The position numbers and the translations under genes were made by a program. The notes under the pieces were generated by a model. It searched no databases, was not told the DNA's origin, and saw only the letters and a program-made list of their open reading frames with translations. Source: Tubiluchus corallicola (Eukaryota > Priapulida > Priapulimorpha > Priapulimorphida > Tubiluchidae). From it: a stretch of 64,000 nt of DNA. Location of the stretch: contig JAQGDQ010000991.1 in NCBI GenBank assembly GCA_030141605.1, positions 1 to 64,000 of the forward strand. Reading direction: 5' to 3'. This document shows positions 11,684 to 26,100 of this stretch, piece after piece. The stretch's first letter is position 1. The number at the start of each line of letters is the position of its first letter.

Positions 11684-12654
11684 GTATTTTTACGTACTTA
11701 CTCATTTTAACAAGTTGCTAGGCCAAAACCATTCTATTCACGTTGGTTTAATACGATTGACTGTCTTATCAACTTCATTCTTAGGTGCTTCTCACTGTTA
11801 TGTTATTCTGCCGCGGTCCTATTGATTTCTTACTGTTCTAACTAAGGGTTTGTGGTGTTATTTTCACTTGCTCTTATTTTTTTTGCAACTATGTCTGTCT
11901 GTTTGTTTGTTTCATTTGTTTGTTTGAATCATTATTTATTCTGGTGTTTTGGCCAATTCGATTCTCGATTTAAATCCATACAGGTAATTTTTTATGTTTC
12001 ATTTTTAGCATACCAATTATCACGTTAAAATGACGGGATATAAATGAAAATAACAAATGCTAAGCAAGACTAAGTGTAGGATTAGAGATATGGACAATCA
12101 TTCCATTGTTATAAATATCATAGTATTACAGCTTATTTTTATCATTATTTTTTTGTTAAATTTTGTTTTGTTTTTTCCTGCTTAATTTTTGTTATAATTT
12201 AGTTTCATGTTAGTCAGCATTTATTACTGTTAACATGACGGTTATTGTTATTTTCATTTATATCCCGTCATTTTAACTTGATAATTGGTAAGCTAAAAAT
12301 GAAACATAAAAAATTATATGTATGGATTTAAATCGAGAATCTAATTGGCCTAAACACCTGAATCAATAATGATTCAAACAAACAAATGAAACAAACAAAC
12401 AGACAGACATAGTTGCAAACAAATAAAAGCAAATGAAAATAACACCACAAACCTTTAGTTAGAACAATAAGAAATAAATAGGACCGCGGCAGAATAACAT
12501 AACAGTGAGAAGTACTTAAGAATGAAGTTTTAGGCTATCTAGTAGAAAAACTGGAGAGTATAGGACTGTTTGCCTGCTTTTTGTACATTTTACAATGTAA
12601 CCAGAGATTCTAAAATCACCTGTTCTTGAGGAAGTTAATTGCTTTAGTATTATA

Positions 12655-12726
<72 letters not shown>

Positions 12727-13894
12727 TAATAATAATAGTTTATTCTTTAAAACGCAGTCCATCTAAAGATCTCAGTTCTTTATACAATAAAATTAAAAGA
12801 GATAAAAAATCACGAAATCAATCGTAATAAAAAGAATTATGCAGTTACAAATTTAAAAGAAATAGCTGCGTATGCGCCGCATAAAGATTCACAGCTTCAC
12901 AGTTACAGTTTACAGTAAAAATAGTTAGAACAGTTACAGTTTACAGTAGAAATAGTTAGAACAGTTACAGTTTACAGTAAAAATAGTTAGAACAGTTACA
13001 GTTTACAGTAAAAATAGTTAGAACAGTTACAGTTTACAGTAAAAATAGTTAGAACAGTTACAATTTAAAATTTATAGGTCAAAATTTGCACGAAAATGAA
13101 TAGAATGTTTACAAATGAAAATACAGAGCTTAAATTAATGTCTTAATTTAAGTCAAAAATTAAATTTAAATTTGATTTAATTAAACTAAATTAAATTAAT
13201 GAATACACCTACAATATTCATCAATAACTTGTCATGGACGAAAAGTATGCTGTGGGGAGAATCGATAACTGAGTTGTCATTTTTATAAATTTGACAAGCT
13301 CAACGCGCATGTCATGTTCGTTAACACAGTCATCTTCGCTAACACCTAATTTCATCAATCTTTTCATTAAAATTGAAACGTATTTGCAGCTGTGTGATAG
13401 AAGGCAACAAACTTAAAGGACAAGAAAAGTTTTAAATTTTGTTTCATGTTAAATTTCATTTTAAATTTCCCGGGACACTATTCCGAAGTCGCCATTGCTT
13501 GACATCACCTACGCACAACTCAAATCAGAGAAAGAAAACGCAATGTTAAACTATGTCCCAAAAAACTTTCCATGTAAAATTATATTACTTAGCATTTTGC
13601 TTACCTGCTTGAAAGACTTATGTAATTAGAAAAAAATATTAATTATTTAATATTCTTTCACCAATTGATAAAATGTCGCTGACTCACCCTCCAGGGGGCA
13701 CCACTCACTAACAAAAAAACGCATTTTTAATCTTATTGACAATATACAGTAATTTTAAATTTTATTTAGTTAGTGACGTGTGCGCTATGAATGGAGAGTA
13801 TAGGACTGTTTGCCTGCTTTTTGTACATTTTACAATGTAACCAGAGATTCTAAAATCACCTGTTCTTGAGGAAGTTAATTGCTTTAGTATTATA

Positions 13895-13969
<75 letters not shown>

Positions 13970-14070
13970 TAACAATAATATTTATTATTAGTATTATTAT
14001 TGTTGTTGTTGTTGTTGTTATTATTATTATTATTATTATTGTTGTTGTTATTATTATTATTATTATTATT

Positions 14071-14106
<36 letters not shown>

Positions 14107-17100
14107 ATTGTTGTTGTTGTTATTATTATTAGGGTTGAGCATTCTCTTCCAGAAAGCGATCTCGAATGCAATCGAATTTGTGACTTTCGAATTCGAAATG
14201 GGCAGAATTTCAGTATATTTTTAATGTATATTATACTCGATTTTGTTCTAATAATTTGACTAAAATTTGTGCATAGAAATCGCAGGCAGATTCTGCTAGC
14301 TGCACAATGTTTCAAATGTTTTAATGATAAAGAACATTATGTGGGTTGAAATGCTGAATTAGATAAATCTATAATTTTAGGTACGAATCGAATTCGATTT
14401 GAACATAAGAACTCGAGCATTCGATGATCAATTGCTCACCCCTAATTACTACTACTACTACTACTACTATTATTATTATTATTATTATTAGAGCTTACCC
14501 ATGCCTTCGTAATAACAGTTTTGCCAACTCATTACAGAACAATTATTAGGAGCTTTTAGGACAATAAAATTTAAGTACAGAAAGTTTTTAGAGTTTAGAC
14601 ATAAGCTAGTGGAAACTTTTTTATTTATTGCCACTACGTTATTTGTATGCAAGTCAGCACAACATAAATTCACTGATCTGTGTTGTTAGTTGTTACTTTT
14701 CAGATTATGCTTACACAAATGAAAATGTTTTTCAAAACTTTCAGTGAGGTGCAGAGAAAACTGCAGATATTGTATAATAATAATTGAATTCTCGGAACTA
14801 TTTTAATTATTGTAATTAAATTAATTATTTTCTTTACTGATTTCAAATTAAGTAACCTTTTTTAATTTTAGTGGGTCAAAATGGAGTTCATCACACAAAT
14901 CCCTACTAGCAGTATGTATCATCTTGTTCCTCATTGCAGCAGGACTCGCTGTAGCTTTAGGAGTAATGGTCACCAGAATGCAAGGTAGAATTAAGGTATC
15001 TTTAGACAGGCTAAATTTTATATACAGAGTCTTAAGCACGTAAACTGACATGCATTATTATACCTATCTTGAGTCAATGGTGGTTAATCATTTGCGATCT
15101 TGCTCACAGCCCAAAACATAAACTGTACATGTACAGTTGAATTTGAATTTTTGGAATATTTTGTTACTGGTGTAATGTAAATTAAGCCACTGCGTTACAT
15201 TAATTTTAATTTCAATGGGCCATTCCGTTTAATTACATTCCAATGGGCTTACACTATGCGTGTTACACGTATTCTTATATCTTGGCCTTTCTTGCGTTTG
15301 CGACCAGTGCGTTTGCTCCTGCTTTGCTTGATTATATAACCCATAGACTTACTGTAGAAGATGTGTCTTTTATCTAGCTCTATGGTATAACCACAACTAT
15401 TTCTCACAGTGCCCGTCACGACGCCTTTAGAATTCCATTCGCATAATAAATATAGTGAGTTACGATAGTAATTTTTATGGTTAGTCTGCATATCGACCAG
15501 CGACGTTATAGAGTACCTGGCCTTCGATGTAGGAGATTTTTGCATTGATATCCCATATTGCTTAACACAGTCTGATTTGATACGCGGAATTATTATTATT
15601 ATTAACCACTTCAGTGCCGTGCAATTTGTATTCCAGCTGGTGCGCAAGAATATTTTGACAAAAAATGAAAAGTTGCTACTGTTATAGGCACTGCAGAGTT
15701 ATTATAGCATGGTTGTTACTACATCACAACCACTTCTATTGTTACTATTGCCGTTGCTAGCATCTCCTCGATGTATTACTATCAGCAAACTTGTGAGAGT
15801 GATGAAGAATATTGAGAAAAAAGAGGAAGGGAAAGCAGAAAAGAAAGAAAAGTAGAAGAAAATAAAAGCAAAGTTTCTGATACGCAAAACATTGTTGTGT
15901 TGTTACAGAATAAACTTTTAATATGATTTAAATTCACAAAAATACTGTAACTGTAATTTTTTCTAAAAGTATATTAGTGTCGTTATCATTGTCGTCATCA
16001 GTATCCCACCGTCATCATCTCTACACTTGAATTGGTACTTTGTGATTCTAAAAAAAGCATTACACGTTCAAGCATAAATACAAGAGCAGATATTGTCTAA
16101 TTTATATGCACATGCACATCACACAAGCATTCACGCAAACGCATCACGCAAGCATCCACACATACAGTTTTTGCAACTTTTTAGCCAGAGTAGGGAGATT
16201 TCCCAAAAAAAATCAGCTAGGGTCTGAAGGAGCCTTGTAAGCTCCACTGGTGATGTCTGGGACAGAGCCCTGATGCTTTTTGTATGTTCTATTTTAACAT
16301 CACACCTCAGACAGCACTTTTTGCTTTGAAAAACTTTTTGGCATTTTTTTTTCATGCGCATGTCAATTCCCAGTGGTGTAGTGGCTAACGTTGCCCTGAA
16401 AGTAGAAGGCCTACGTTCGAGTCTTAGTTGAGGTGCAAAATTTTTTTAGTGTTTCTAATTTAGTATTTCTGTTGTGTATTTATTATATAATTTTGCCACT
16501 TTTATGTTTTTTTTGTGTTTATTTGCAAGGCTTGAAGCAACATGAGAGAATCTGCAATGAACCAGTTTGTGTTAAAGCAGGTAGGATGCAAAATTACAAA
16601 TTTTGATTACATTTGCTTCGTGGCTGCAAAATGTAAGACTTTCCCTTGTTGCTTGTGTAAAGGGAATCATTTTAGAAATATTAACTCCTTCAGGACCATT
16701 CAAAATAGGTTTTATAAGACCTATGAATTTTGTACTATAATATAGGCACAGACTTAACTAAATGATTACAAATTAGGTTTTATTCTCTTCAGCAGAATCT
16801 ATTCCATCCAATCATGCTACTTGTTTAAACATTGATAAGTGACTTAATTGGATTAAAATTAAGAAAAGCACGCCCTCTTTACGCACTCAAACTTGAGTAG
16901 CTTGGTCTGATGCACACTTGTGTGAAAGTACACACTACTTTGTTGGTCGCCTGCTTCCTACTGCCTGCCGTACAGAGTTCCAGGAAAAGCTGACCGATCA
17001 GCCAAGAACAAATTAAGGTTGTTTCATCTTTCAACAGGAATTTCTCCTTAAAAGCAAGAGTAGACTTATGGCGATAGTGTATTAGCGTGTTGGGTCTGGA

Positions 17101-20100
17101 TAGTTGAAATTTTCTGTGTCGATTTCATACATGCGATACTGTACTTTGTTCCACTACAAACACTGCACTTACTGAAAGCTTTTTTCAATTTTTTCATCGA
17201 AAATCAAGTCTAAAAAACAAATTTTCAATTTATAATTTTGCATGGAAATCCATTGCACAAGGAGTAGAAACCTACAAAAATTATCAAATATAACGTAATC
17301 TCTGCTTAATGAGAGCAATTTTTCATGAATCTATGCAAAATGCAGTAAACGCTTATGGTCCTGAAAGAGTTAAGGGAAATCTTAACAAGTCTCTTCTACA
17401 TATATAAATGATAACTGATAATTGTAACTGAGAACTATATGTAGTAACTGATAACTTCCTTGACATTTTCTAGATTTTCTGAGATGTTAGTCTTAATTTT
17501 TTTGTTTAGCTTGTATTTATTTTAAACTGAGCTGAAGATTGCAGAAATCTGTGTAACTTTTAAAGCAATAATAGTGTTTCCGCTAGTTCTTTAAAATTCA
17601 AAGCTTTCCATGTGGTTCAATAAAGCAAATCATTTGTTTTTGTTTTTTGTTAATGAAACGGTAATGCAATTTCTGCTTATCTTGGATTTCTTATTTTCCT
17701 GCCTGATAATGCTGATTTAAATCTAGTTTTCACCTTCTGGAATTATTATATTATAAATTATACAATAATAATGTAAAGAAAATTCAAAACTCGAGCATGG
17801 ACAGTATTAAATTAATGTTATACTCAACTAATGATAGTTATTGTCACTTAAGAAGAAAGTATGGCTTATCTTTGAGGTTGGTAACATGAATGTTAAAAAC
17901 CTAGTTATTAATGTGTTTAATGTGTGTTTGCAAGATTATCTGTGAAAGATAAGTGACAACCAATGATATTTTACGTACGATTATGTAAGATTGTTGTCAT
18001 TTTTAAAAATTATTTATTTTATGCATACTAATTTCTTTCCTTTTTGTGTGCTTATATACCAACTTTTCCTTGTTATAATATGTTGTAATGTGAATATATG
18101 GTTGTGTCTGTAATGGCACGAAATGAAATAATAATAATTAAATTATTAATTTTCTCAGCTGCGTCGCTGGTTGCCAACATGGATCTGTCCGCAAATCCAT
18201 GTCATGACTTCTACCAGTATGCATGTGGTGGCTGGAAGGAAAAGAATGACATTCCTGATGACAAAGCAATGTGGTCTACCTTTGACATTATGGACGAGGA
18301 ACTATATCGCGAGTTGAGAGGTATGTACACATTATCCTCTGGAAGCTCGACTACACAAACCATTTATAATTATCTTATGCATTTTATGTAGGCATAAGTT
18401 ATCTTACTTTTTGTAACTTAAAATTTGAAGCTTTCTCAACTTTCAGAATTTAAGGCGAAATTTAATCTTTTGCAAGTTGTAAAATTTATGCAGAGTAAAA
18501 TTTTGTTTAAAGCTGTCATACTTAAAGCTACATTATGATGCTTCAAAGTAGATTGGTTAAGTGTCAATTTTTTGTTTCATAAAAACAAGCGCTAAATGTA
18601 TTTAACTTTTATATCCTAGTTACAAATTATCAAGAAAATGTTAAAAAAAACTAAGCTCAATTGCTAACTTATATGTATATATAAGATCGTTGTAATTTTT
18701 AAAAATTGTTTATTTTATGCATATAATATATAGAGTTTATGCATAAATATATATATATATTTATGTAACTTATATATAATTAGATATATAATTATATTGG
18801 TCTTCCTGAAAGATTGGAACATACAATGTAAAAAACAATATGTTGCCTCGAAATACTTTTAGCCATATGTGTAAGTCATTCTATTTTGTACATTTTTTGC
18901 AGCCCTGCTGTCAAAGAAGTACGAAGGACCTAGTAAAGCTGTTGAAAAAGTAATTCAGCATTACAAATTATGTTTAGATGAAGGTGAGTTCAAAACTTCT
19001 AATTTGTATGTTGTAAGAGTGGGAATTGTTGGCTGATTGTTGTGAGGCAGTTACTGTATTTGCTGTTTGTTGTGTGGCAGTTACTGTATGTGCTGATTGT
19101 TGTGTGGCAGTTACTGTATATGCTGATTGTTGTGTGGCAGTTACTGTATATGCTGATGTTGTGTGGCAGTTACTGTATGTGCTGATTGTTGTGTGGCAGT
19201 TACTGTAGTGCTGATTGTTGTGTGGCAGTTACTGTATGTGCTGATTGTTGTGTGGCAGTTACTGTATGTGCTGATTGTTGTGTGGCAGTTACTGTATGTG
19301 CTGATTGTTGTGTGGCAGTTACTGTATGTGCTGATGTTGTGTGGCAGTTAGTGTATGTGATGATTGTTGTGTGGCAGTTACTGTATGTGCTGATGTTGTG
19401 TGACAGTTACTGTATGTGATGATTGTTGTGTGGCAGTTACTGTATGTATTGATTGTTGTGCAGCATTACTTTATGTATTGATTGTTGTGTGGCATCAGCA
19501 TGTGTTAGTGTTGTTGTTGTTGTCACATTTATTTTTGAAAACTCTCATAGGTCGTAGTTTTCATTGTAGGTGACTCAAATTTTGCATGCAGATACAAGGG
19601 ACCCATTTTTCACTTTCAACACGTCCCTCAATTATTCCCATTAAATGGACCACTCCAGCTTCACTGATCATATGCCGTGGTTTCTTTTATTCTAATGTAT
19701 TCTAATTGAATTGAATTTATTTTGCCTGAATACATAAAACAGTATAAAAAAAATTAATATTGGATTATATAATTAGTATAAATACATTACGTAATGTATA
19801 TTTAGATCTGCCCCCAGTAATGCATATTATAATTTTTATGTAAGATGGATTCATGACAAAAGTAAACACTTCCCTTCACTTTGTTGTGGAAGTCATTATC
19901 TTTACAAGAAATGAGTAAGTAAGACTTGCTGGATCCAAGCATATTAATGCTTCCATTCTAGTTTAATCCTCTCGTACATAATCACCAATATCACTTCACC
20001 AGATTTAATGAATATAATATTCCATTTTGCTGGACCAATGTTGTCAGACACTTTGTAAATTTCGCTGCTCCAAATTTATGGAATAAAGTATCAATTTATG

Positions 20101-23100
20101 TTACAACACGTCGAACGTTATATGGTTTTAAAAAATATATGAAATCTCTTCTACTCTGATCCTACTAATAATGGCTTTTTAGGGTTGTGCCGCAAACTGC
20201 AATAGTTACAGTACATCCCCCGCCTCATTACTTTGCAGTTTATATTTTCATACTTTTGCATCACATCTCTGCTGAACTCCTTTCTATTTCATTTCTTTTC
20301 TTTCTTTATCTTTATCTTTATCTTTCTTATTCTGTTATTTTATCTGTTTTTCTATAATTCTTTCTCTTGTTAATTAAGCATTTTTTTCTCCACTTTTCAT
20401 GGTGGACTTACACGCTTTGCTTCTTGACCACCATCCATCATATATTTCCTGTTGATAAGCTATATTAATATAGTTCTTTTACAATTATTGTAACTGCAAT
20501 TGCTTGGATGAATAACAGTTATAATGTGACAGTATAAATTACAATTATGCTGATGTGAATAATAAATTATAATTACAATTACAATAGTTTAGATTAAACA
20601 GCTCCCTGACTGACATTTCTTCCACCCATGCCCTTATAAAGCTTTGAGCTTTACTGGATTTATTCAAAGTTTTAATTATGTTCACCAGCCTTTAATGTAA
20701 ATATAATTTGTTTTTATATATTTTTAGACACAATTAACAACAAAACGTATGAACCGTTAACTGAACGCCTTCAGGATATCATTGATAAAGGTTGGCCATT
20801 ATTGTATGAAGCAACTGAATGGAATGAGACAGACTTTGATCTTACCCAATTCTTAATTGATCTTGGACCAGATTCCGGGAAGTACTTGTACGACTTTGGT
20901 TTGATGACTGATACAAAAAACTCTACGAAAAATGTTCTCTATGTGAGTATTAATGCAAGTCTTGTTTCATGGTGTTGTTGTAGTAGGTAGATTTCTTTCT
21001 CTTTGTTTTTAAGTTGAATCATGATAACTGATTAATCATGACCTAGTTCTTGCTAACGATCAACAATTGTTACATAATATGCTGTCCATGCTTGTAGTTA
21101 GTAAGCCTAATATACTGCATCTCAATGATTGGCTCATTTTAAGCAAGAAATTTTAGTTTTTTTATTAAGATTTGGATTTTGCTCTGTGATTTTTAGTGTT
21201 TTTTACTTTAATCGCTTTAGACAGAATTTTTATTATAAATCTTCAGTAACTGGATATTCATAATGTGACACAATGTAATGTTTGTAAATAAGGACAGTGG
21301 TGACTTCTGTTAGCTGACTAACATTGCAAGATCGAGTTACAAGTTTGAAGTGCTGAGCTTACTAAGATTCAAATCTGACTAGACTGCCTCAAGCTCTAGC
21401 AATAGCAAGTTTGCTTTTGTATTTGTTTCCTGGCTTGTCCAGTTTTGTGTGCTGGATCTTGGCAGGCGAGATACTAATACTCATCTAAACTGTTAATATG
21501 ACATGATTTACTGACACTTGCATGTGAAGATGAACATATACATAAAATTCTACAGCATTTTTACGTACAAGGTTAATAACTGCACTCGCCTGTTTTTATT
21601 AACATCTAATTCATCTTAAGTCTCTTTCGACATGTATACATGACTGGGATGAAATAGAAAAATAATAACAAGATTGAATATTATTTTTCCAATTTTTCCA
21701 TGAGCATATTATGCACTATATGTCATTTTTATAGTCGGTGTACTAGTACACTTACTAGTATTTATGTTTAAGAATCATTTATAAATATCGGCTCTTAACT
21801 CAAAATATTAATTTACATAAGGCAAGCCCACCACTGATTTTATCGTACCACCCCTATTAAATCTTAGTTGTATAGATACATCAGTGTATTATATGTTGTT
21901 ACAGAATATACTGTATTAATGTATTGCACACATTGTACTGAAAACTTCAATTACTTCTGGATGATTAACGCAGTTTTTGCATATTTGAACTTTTTCTATT
22001 TTTTTCCAAACCTTGACGCTTTGGTGCAGAAAATCCTTTTCTGTTTTAATATTACACAACAAAATTTTGTCATACGTACGAAAACAAAAATAAAAACTTA
22101 CGTCTTTAAATAAATTTATGTATTAATATATATGAAAACAGACGAAATTGGTTTTCTGTTCCGCATTTTCCCAGCCATAGGGAACCTGTTAAAATTCACC
22201 ATTTCTCTGCCCAAAGGAGCAATATAGTGTTTTTTTTGGCAAAACTTGCTTTGTGACCTTGCTGATTGGACATTACAGTCATTTTAGTGTGCAAACTGTA
22301 ATGTGATGCTTTTTGTTTAGCTGGATCAAGCCTCTCTTGGATTAGGATATGAATCTCGAGAGTATTATCTTGATCCTGTAAAGTATGCAAAGTATATAGA
22401 TGCATATAGGAAACTAATGGTAGATTTAGCTGAGATTATGGGTGCAGCTACAAACAACACAAACTATAAACAGGACCTTGTGAGGTTGCTGGAGTTTGAG
22501 ACAGACATTGCTCGGGTGAGTTAACTTGTTAGTGCTTAATTTACCATTTACCGTGAAGAGACCGTGTTCTTTTCTGTAGATAGCTTGAGGCATCTACTGT
22601 AACAGGTTAAAGTGTAAATGAATGTTCAATTTCTTAAAGGTTAACTTTAACATAGTTTCCAAAATCATAGGCGAACTTATATCAGATTAATGGGAAATGA
22701 TTCTTCTCAGTTCAGACCTGATTTTAAATCAGAATGATTTTGACATTAAATGCCTCTGGAAAGACTGTCTATGTCACTGATTTGCTTAACATGTTGCCTG
22801 TCTGAATTATAGTAGACCTGCAGTGTTATGCTTTACTCTGTTGAGTATTGTCTGAAATAGGTCTTTGTGAGTATTAATGAGCAGCTACAGAACATGTGCA
22901 TATATGAATCCGAGCTTGTTTAGGCTTTATCTTGTATGATATTAATAATATAATTTATATTGTGACTATAACTTTGTGACTCGTAGTTAATAGAAAATCT
23001 TTGCATTGTAGTTTGCTCTTTTTAAATAATCACCAGTAAAAAATTCACCAATTAGTCAGTGTTATTGTCACCCTCTGATAATTAGCATTTTAGTTATGGT

Positions 23101-26100
23101 ATTATACTAGTTTACTAACACTTTCTTATATGTCTGGCTAATAATTTTGCTGCTTGTCTGGTTTGTTTTTTCTTCATTTCTGTGAATACAACAATTGAAA
23201 ATGTATCACACTTGTTAACATATTTGTTCTCCAGGCAACTGTACATGGTAATTTACGCAGGAATGTCACAAATCATTACAATCCAAGAACATTGTTGAAT
23301 ATCACTCAAACATATACGCAGGTATGCAGAATTTCACCTTAAATGATTTAAATAAGTCAAATTTTATGCAAACATGGAAAACTCTATCTGATAAGTGCTT
23401 TAAATGACTTTTCCCATCTTGATAAACATTCGTCGTTAAAAGTTCTTTTTTAGTAGAGTCCATCACTTGAAAAAATGTGACAAATCAGTAAATATGGGAA
23501 ATCATAGAAAAAGTAACTTGTGATCAGAAGTCTATGAAAATCTTTGTTTCCAAAAAGAAGGCTGTCTATTTGAGTTGATGTGTTATACTGCAAGTAATAT
23601 GTCTCCAAGTGGCAAGTGTAAAACATCTCTTCAAGAACAAGAGTATATTCTATTGTCTAATGTGATTTAAAAACATCTTTAACATGTGAATGTCAGTATT
23701 GTTGAGTTTCTTCAGTGCTGCATTTACCTAAATTATATTGTGACATCACACTTACTTGATTTAAATGGCCAAGTGTTTGTCAATTAACCTTGTTTTGAAG
23801 CTTGTTCACAAAATTCCAAATAAGTCAAAAGTTAATTTACAATATCTCATCACTAAAATCTGAGAAGGTAGTTTTTCTTGAGACACCTTCTCATGAACTC
23901 ATTAATTTAATATTTAATATTGAATCATTGTAGATAGTCACATAAGTGGTCATAATTTTTTCTAAACTACACATGTTTAAATGTAAAACTGACAAAGAAG
24001 GTTTAGGTTTTACTGCTATAATGCTTTGCTATATTTGCTTGTTATAATGTTATTTAGTCCACTAAAATAATGTTGATCTGGATCCTGATCAGTAATGGGT
24101 AGAGAATCGAATGTGTCATTGCTTTCAAATAAATTTGAATTAAGTAATTTATTGTCTATTATTAGAATACAATGTTAGAATACCTAGTGATTAATTTCAA
24201 CTCATTGTCATCAGTGATATTATTAAAGGGCAGAATAGTTTGCAAACAAAAATGACAGCACCAAGTATTATCATTCTTGTCATTTAAATTGTTACAGTCA
24301 GTCATGGTTAAATTTGTACATTTCATATGTATGCAATATTCACAGCAATTGTCAAACAGTCCAAGTTGGTTATTTTTAACTGGTTTTGTGCTTAATTGTC
24401 TTCACAAGTAAACATTTATGTTTTGTAAAACAAATGGAGCATATAAAATGCTTCCTCAAGAAAAACCATCACCTTGGATTTTAGTGATGAGATTTTGTAC
24501 AGTTGCGTGCTGGATATTGGCTTGCACTTATGTGCTGGATGTTGGCTTGCAGTTGTGTGCTGTATGTTGGCTTACAGTTGTGTGCTGTATGTTGGCTTAT
24601 ATTTGTGTGCTCTATATTGGCTTACAGTTGTTTGCTGTATGTTGGCTTACAGTTGTTTGCTGTATGCGAGTTTACCGTTGTGTGCTGTATGTTGGCTTGT
24701 ATTTGTGTGCTCTATGTTGGCTTACAGTTGTTTGCTGTATGCAAGTTTACCGTTGTGTGCTGTATGTTGGCTTGTATTTGTGTGCTCTATATTGGCTTAC
24801 AGTTGTGTACTGTATATTGTCTTACAGTTGTGTACTGTATGTTGGCTTGCAGTTGTGTACTGTATGTTGGCTTGCAATTATGTGCTGAGTGTGAACTTGC
24901 TGTGTGCTAAATTGGATTGAGAGAGTTAATGTATTGAATACGTGCAACAGAAATAGCAAGCAAATTGTCTTTAAGAAGTTCCATTATCATTTGTAGTGGA
25001 TTTGCAAAAACATCCAACATATTTCAATATGCATACTGCATTGATAATAACGAAATTCATAATACAGTATTTTGTTTTTCTAAGTTTTCATTCGTTTAAA
25101 TTATTTCAGTTCAAATTGTACAAAGGAACAGAAACATCTGGTGAATACAATGAATATATTTACAGGTGGATTGGAAGCGGTATGTCTTTCATTTTGTGCC
25201 GAAGCATGCAAATGTCACTGAAAATGAAACCATAATTTTATATCAACCTGAATATTTTAATGACATGGAAAACTTCCTTTCTTCTGGAAAATATGATTCC
25301 AGGTTTGATTAAATTACTAATCTTGTTTGTTGTAACTTTTTGCAGGCAAAACTATTCCTGTTTTAATAGGCCTATCATCAGGTGTATTGTGAAAGTTAAA
25401 AACACAACGTCCTGGTCACCAGATGGGTTAGTGACTAGTTTTTCATGACTCTTTCATGTGTCTTTGATAATAGTAATGTCGTATCAAAAGACTTGACATG
25501 GTTGTAAATACATTGTTACAAGTGTTAATGTTATTTAATTGTAATGAACTTCAAACCTATACACAGCTTGTACATATACGACTGCATCAGAATAAAATGT
25601 CTGGTAGCCATTGTGCTCTTTGTGTGTTTCAATTTGTTGTGGTCTTTATGTTCTAGGACAGTTGTTAACTACATTCTCTGGAGAGTCACCTTGTCCTACT
25701 CTTGGCATGTTCACGAACCTTTTAGAACTGCTCTGTTTGAGTTTGATAAAGCAACAACTGGGATAAAAAAACAGAATCCTAGATGGCGTGACTGTTTAAA
25801 AGGAGTGCGTAGCCGACTGAAATGGGCTTTAGGCTATCTCTATGTTACCAATGAATTTGTGGGAAATAGCAGGCAATTGGTGAGGTTTTTGTTTGTTTGA
25901 ACTGTAACATAAGTGTGTGTTGAGAGCTTATAGTTTACACATTTCAGTATTTCAAACTATACAGTTTGCACTTTTCTTATTATAGTAAATTGCTTGCTTG
26001 TCCGTTTGTCTGTCTGTCTTGTTTTTGTAGCACTTTTATTGATTTTCAGGCAAACGAGCTTATTGCATCTACAAAGCTCGTGTTCAAAGACCGGGTGAGA

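Noticed and set aside
13762-14315. Poly-Asn, poly-Leu, poly-Ile and poly-Val frames on both strands
   Set aside because: Trinucleotide microsatellite artefacts without other coding evidence.
16371-16440. Functional tRNA gene
   Set aside because: A and B boxes are present, but paired acceptor and anticodon stems are not convincing.
24418-24920. Three overlapping Cys/Leu/Val-rich plus-strand frames
   Set aside because: The 25-bp repeat leaves all three frames open; no signal of selection on one frame.
25109-25165. Alternative M13 exon start giving FKLYKGTETSGEY
   Set aside because: It has an acceptor-like site but lies in a different frame from VDWKRYV and has no family similarity. Joining exon 8 directly to 25166 matches the M13 pattern in phase 0.
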